Shown: in pieces, positions 62,003-64,000 of the stretch
How the letters are laid out: each line of letters opens with the position of its first letter
How positions within the stretch are numbered: the stretch's first letter is position 1
Assembly (NCBI GenBank): GCA_949316235.1
Contig: OX438757.1
Coordinates: 19,357,005-19,421,004, forward strand
DNA length: 64,000 nt
Reading direction: 5' to 3'
DNA from: Oegoconia quadripuncta
Lineage: Eukaryota; Arthropoda; Insecta; Lepidoptera; Autostichidae
The notes under the pieces: model-generated
Database searches by the model: none
What the model was told of the DNA's origin: nothing
The model's input: only the letters and a program-made list of their open reading frames with translations
Made by a program: the position numbers and the translations under genes

Positions 62003-62427
62003 TTAGGTCCTTACCTATGAAATTGGCGTTTTGTAAAAAGAATTTCATTAAGACTGTTTTCTCAATACAAACATTTTCGATTTTTTTTTTGGGAACGGCA
62101 AATCCAAATTTAGCTAAACTTTGTGTGTATTATCGGATAACATTATGTTAAGTATAAGCAGCGCTAATTTTTAAAAGTAACCGCTTTATAAAAGTTTCAG
62201 CGAATCTAAGAAATGATGCTTCCCGCACATGAAAAGAGCTCTGTTCAAATTTTTTTATTATGTGATTTAGCCCAGAAATTAAAAAATATTTCATGTGAAA
62301 CCTTGAAATAATATTCCATTTTCCAAATAAAAAACAAATTTGGATATAGCTTCGAAAATCGCGGGAATTGGTACATAATATGATTAATGAAGAAAAAAAA
62401 ACTCCAATTTCATAGGTAAAGACCCAA
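62003..62427. mobile_element. MITE-1 copy, both ends complete
   Basis: ATTAGGTCCTTACCTATGAA at the left, CATAGGTAAAGACCCAAT at the right; reverse orientation to the 31371 copy. The 60-codon frame inside is not a gene. Confidence 0.85.
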
Positions 62428-63020
62428 TACTTAAGAATACTTATGTTATTTGTCTCTAGATAAAAATCATCGTAAAAATCATAAATAAGTAATGTTATGA
62501 TATTATTTTGAATTTTGAAGTTTAGGCAGAATGGCCTTAAGACTCACCCTAAATATAAACCAGTCGTTAAGTAATTCCCAAACGCGATAACAACAGATAC
62601 AATCACTGCCTCGCGTCGTCGGCTGGTTATTAATATAGATAAACATAAAAAAGTCATCGGTCTATCGATTCGTTGTCAGCCACGGCTCAGGTCGGCTACT
62701 CTATTATTAAATAGAATGAATAAAAATATCGTTCGGCCTCACGCAAAATAAATGACGTTGTGAGCTGTATGAGGGTCTGATGGGATTGTGTACCAGTTGA
62801 AGATATAATATTGAACAATAATAATAGCTCCACGTTTTAGAGAGGGGGGAAACGTTATTTTTTTGTGACAGTGTTTGTTGTTCCGTTGCAATGTCATCGT
62901 GACTTTGTCATATCGATTCTAATTTAAGAGGGTTGACTCCGTCCAGTGAAAAATGATTTTTTTTCTTAAATACAGAATAAATCCAAAATTATCGCTCTGA
63001 CCTAAAAGCTAATTATACAA
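62428..63020. other. Unassigned DNA with a repeat G piece
   Basis: 62929-63010 (TTGACTCCGTCCAGTGAAAA, TACAGAATAAATCCAAAATT) is a minus-strand repeat G copy. No gene elsewhere. Confidence 0.4.
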
Positions 63021-63180
63021 ATACAAAATACAAATACAAAATAGTTTATTTGCTTTTCCAAATCATACAATAGCCAATGTATTGTGGGATCTTTCTTTTA
63101 AGCATCAAATGCCTGTGCCAGAAAGATCCACTCTTCCTTAACTTAAATATTATAGTATGATCAAGATGCAGATTATAACT
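63021..63180 (-). mobile_element. LINE 3' end, family not seen elsewhere here
   Basis: AATAGTTTATTTGCTTTTCC and AATACAAATACAAAATACAA look like a reversed tail and polyadenylation region; AGAAAGATCCACTCTTCC follows. Class inferred from form only. Confidence 0.35.
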
Positions 63181-63288
63181 TTATCTAAACAACTATAACC
63201 AAACAACAATAACTAAATGACAGTAACTAAATAACAATAACTATAACTAAATAACTATATCTAAATAACTATAACTAAATAATTATAA

Positions 63289-63289
<1 letters not shown>

Positions 63290-63339
<50 letters not shown>

Positions 63340-63366
63340 CGTGAGTGTGTGTGTATGTGTGTGTGT
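63290..63366. repeat. GT microsatellite
   Basis: More than 25 GT units with a GCGCGCGC interruption. Confidence 0.95.
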
Positions 63367-63526
63367 TTGTATGTTTGCTAGGTAGGTAATTATACATACA
63401 TAATACATAAACAACTAAAATTATGTACGGTTACATATTTTATAGAATTTCAAATTATTGATTGATTTTTTTTGCAATTATTTATAATTAGCAATTATAT
63501 ATAAGTATTGAATTCCGTGATAATAG

Positions 63527-63655
63527 GTTTGCCTGGAAGAGATCGCTGTTAGCGATAAGGCCGCCTAATTTGTAGTTTCTATAAGATATTTAAATGTACC
63601 TTCCTCATACAACAAAGCGTAACAATAAAGCGTATTTGATTGGTTGATTGATTGA
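63527..63655 (+). mobile_element. LINE-Q 3' end with GATT tail
   Basis: CCTGGAAGAGATCGCTGTTA, GCGATAAGGCCGCCTAATTT, CAATAAAGCGTATTTGATTG. Confidence 0.7.
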
Positions 63656-63775
63656 ATTAGCGTTTAGGCTTCTCGGGTGTAAGTCAGAGCGAATTTTTTG
63701 ATTTATTCTGTATTTAAAAAAATCTTAATTAATGAAATGAGGGCACCACTGAACGGAATAAATCCTCTTAATTTT
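63656..63775 (+). repeat. Repeat G copy
   Basis: GCGTTTAGGCTTCTCGGGTG, GATTTATTCTGTATTTAAAA, AGGGCACCACTGAACGGAAT. Confidence 0.6.
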
Positions 63776-63789
63776 TGTCACGTTTGTCA

Positions 63790-63885
63790 TGCAGTCCGCT
63801 TCTGTGGAGTTCTGTGAGTGAGGCCTGTGCTCACCAGTGGATGTCCTGTGGCTGATATGACGATGATGATGATGAATGCAAACCA
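63790..63885 (+). mobile_element. RTE-a 3' tail fragment
   Basis: CTCACCAGTGGATGTCCTGT, GGCTGATATGACGATGATGA. Confidence 0.65.
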
Positions 63886-63929
63886 TGACTTTGGAACGTT
63901 GTTCTTCCGGACAGTGACGTGACATTTAA

Positions 63930-63969
63930 CCAGATGGTGATTGCTAGCCACGCGGACATTTAAAAATAC
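63930..63969 (-). mobile_element. SINE-A internal fragment
   Basis: CCAGATGGTGATTGCTAGCC, ACGCGGACATTTAAAA: about 40 bp of the body, near the right edge of the window. Confidence 0.5.
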
Positions 63970-64000
63970 AGCAAGAACCTCACAGGAAAACGAATCTTTG

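Overview
This looks like nuclear DNA of a moth or butterfly (Lepidoptera). It is AT-rich, has no bacterial gene density, is crowded with tRNA-derived SINEs, LINE 3' ends, short TIR elements and small Helitron-like pieces of the kinds common in lepidopteran genomes, and carries two insect epsilon-class glutathione S-transferase (GST) genes. All assignments come from reading the sequence; no database was searched.

Genes. The only convincing intact host genes are two GSTs in head-to-head orientation: one on the minus strand (5330-5989, 219 codons) and one on the plus strand (9440-10093, 217 codons). Both are single uninterrupted frames and about 65 % identical by hand count, so they are an old divergent duplicate pair. 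The 3.45 kb between their start codons has filled with transposable elements: an RTE-like LINE interrupted by another LINE, SINE-A, a TIR element with a perfect 78-bp palindrome, SINE-B and a second LINE end.

Repeat families (names are mine). SINE-A: about 320 bp, tRNA-like head, A-rich tail, more than 20 copies or pieces. SINE-B and SINE-C: about 230-260 bp, different tRNA-like heads and tails but a related central body. SINE-D: tRNA-like head, GAT-repeat tail. LINE-J: jockey-like RT with a GATTT-type tail. LINE-K and LINE-L: two LINE C-terminal/3' ends with motifs WNSLPASVFPESYNLGIF and [21 protein letters not shown]-a to RTE-d: RTE/BovB-like ends. LINE-P has an ATCT-repeat tail and LINE-Q a GATT-repeat tail. 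MITE-1 to MITE-5: non-coding inverted-repeat elements. Repeats F, G and H: dispersed sequences of unknown class.

Layout. 1-5 kb: SINE and LINE fragments. 5.3-10.1 kb: the GST pair. 10.2-13.2 kb: a fold-back element, then a deeply nested cluster. 13.4-30 kb: scattered SINE, LINE and Helitron pieces with unassigned AT-rich DNA between. 30.3-38.2 kb: MITE-4, MITE-1 and four minisatellites (units of 62, 12, 38 and 37 bp). 41.7-43.7 kb: a 410-bp direct repeat alternating with opposed MITE-4 copies. 46-48.1 kb: nested SINEs, including one flanked by a 132-bp direct repeat. 50.1-51.9 kb: an inverted duplication of a dead reverse transcriptase. 52-64 kb: more LINE and SINE remnants.

Apart from GST-mediated detoxification or redox work, no pathway is encoded here. 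I found no virus, CRISPR array, rRNA or convincing free-standing tRNA gene; the tRNA-like segments all sit at the heads of SINEs. The interest lies in the transposon stratigraphy, the palindromes and the minisatellites. I saw no clear new protein system.
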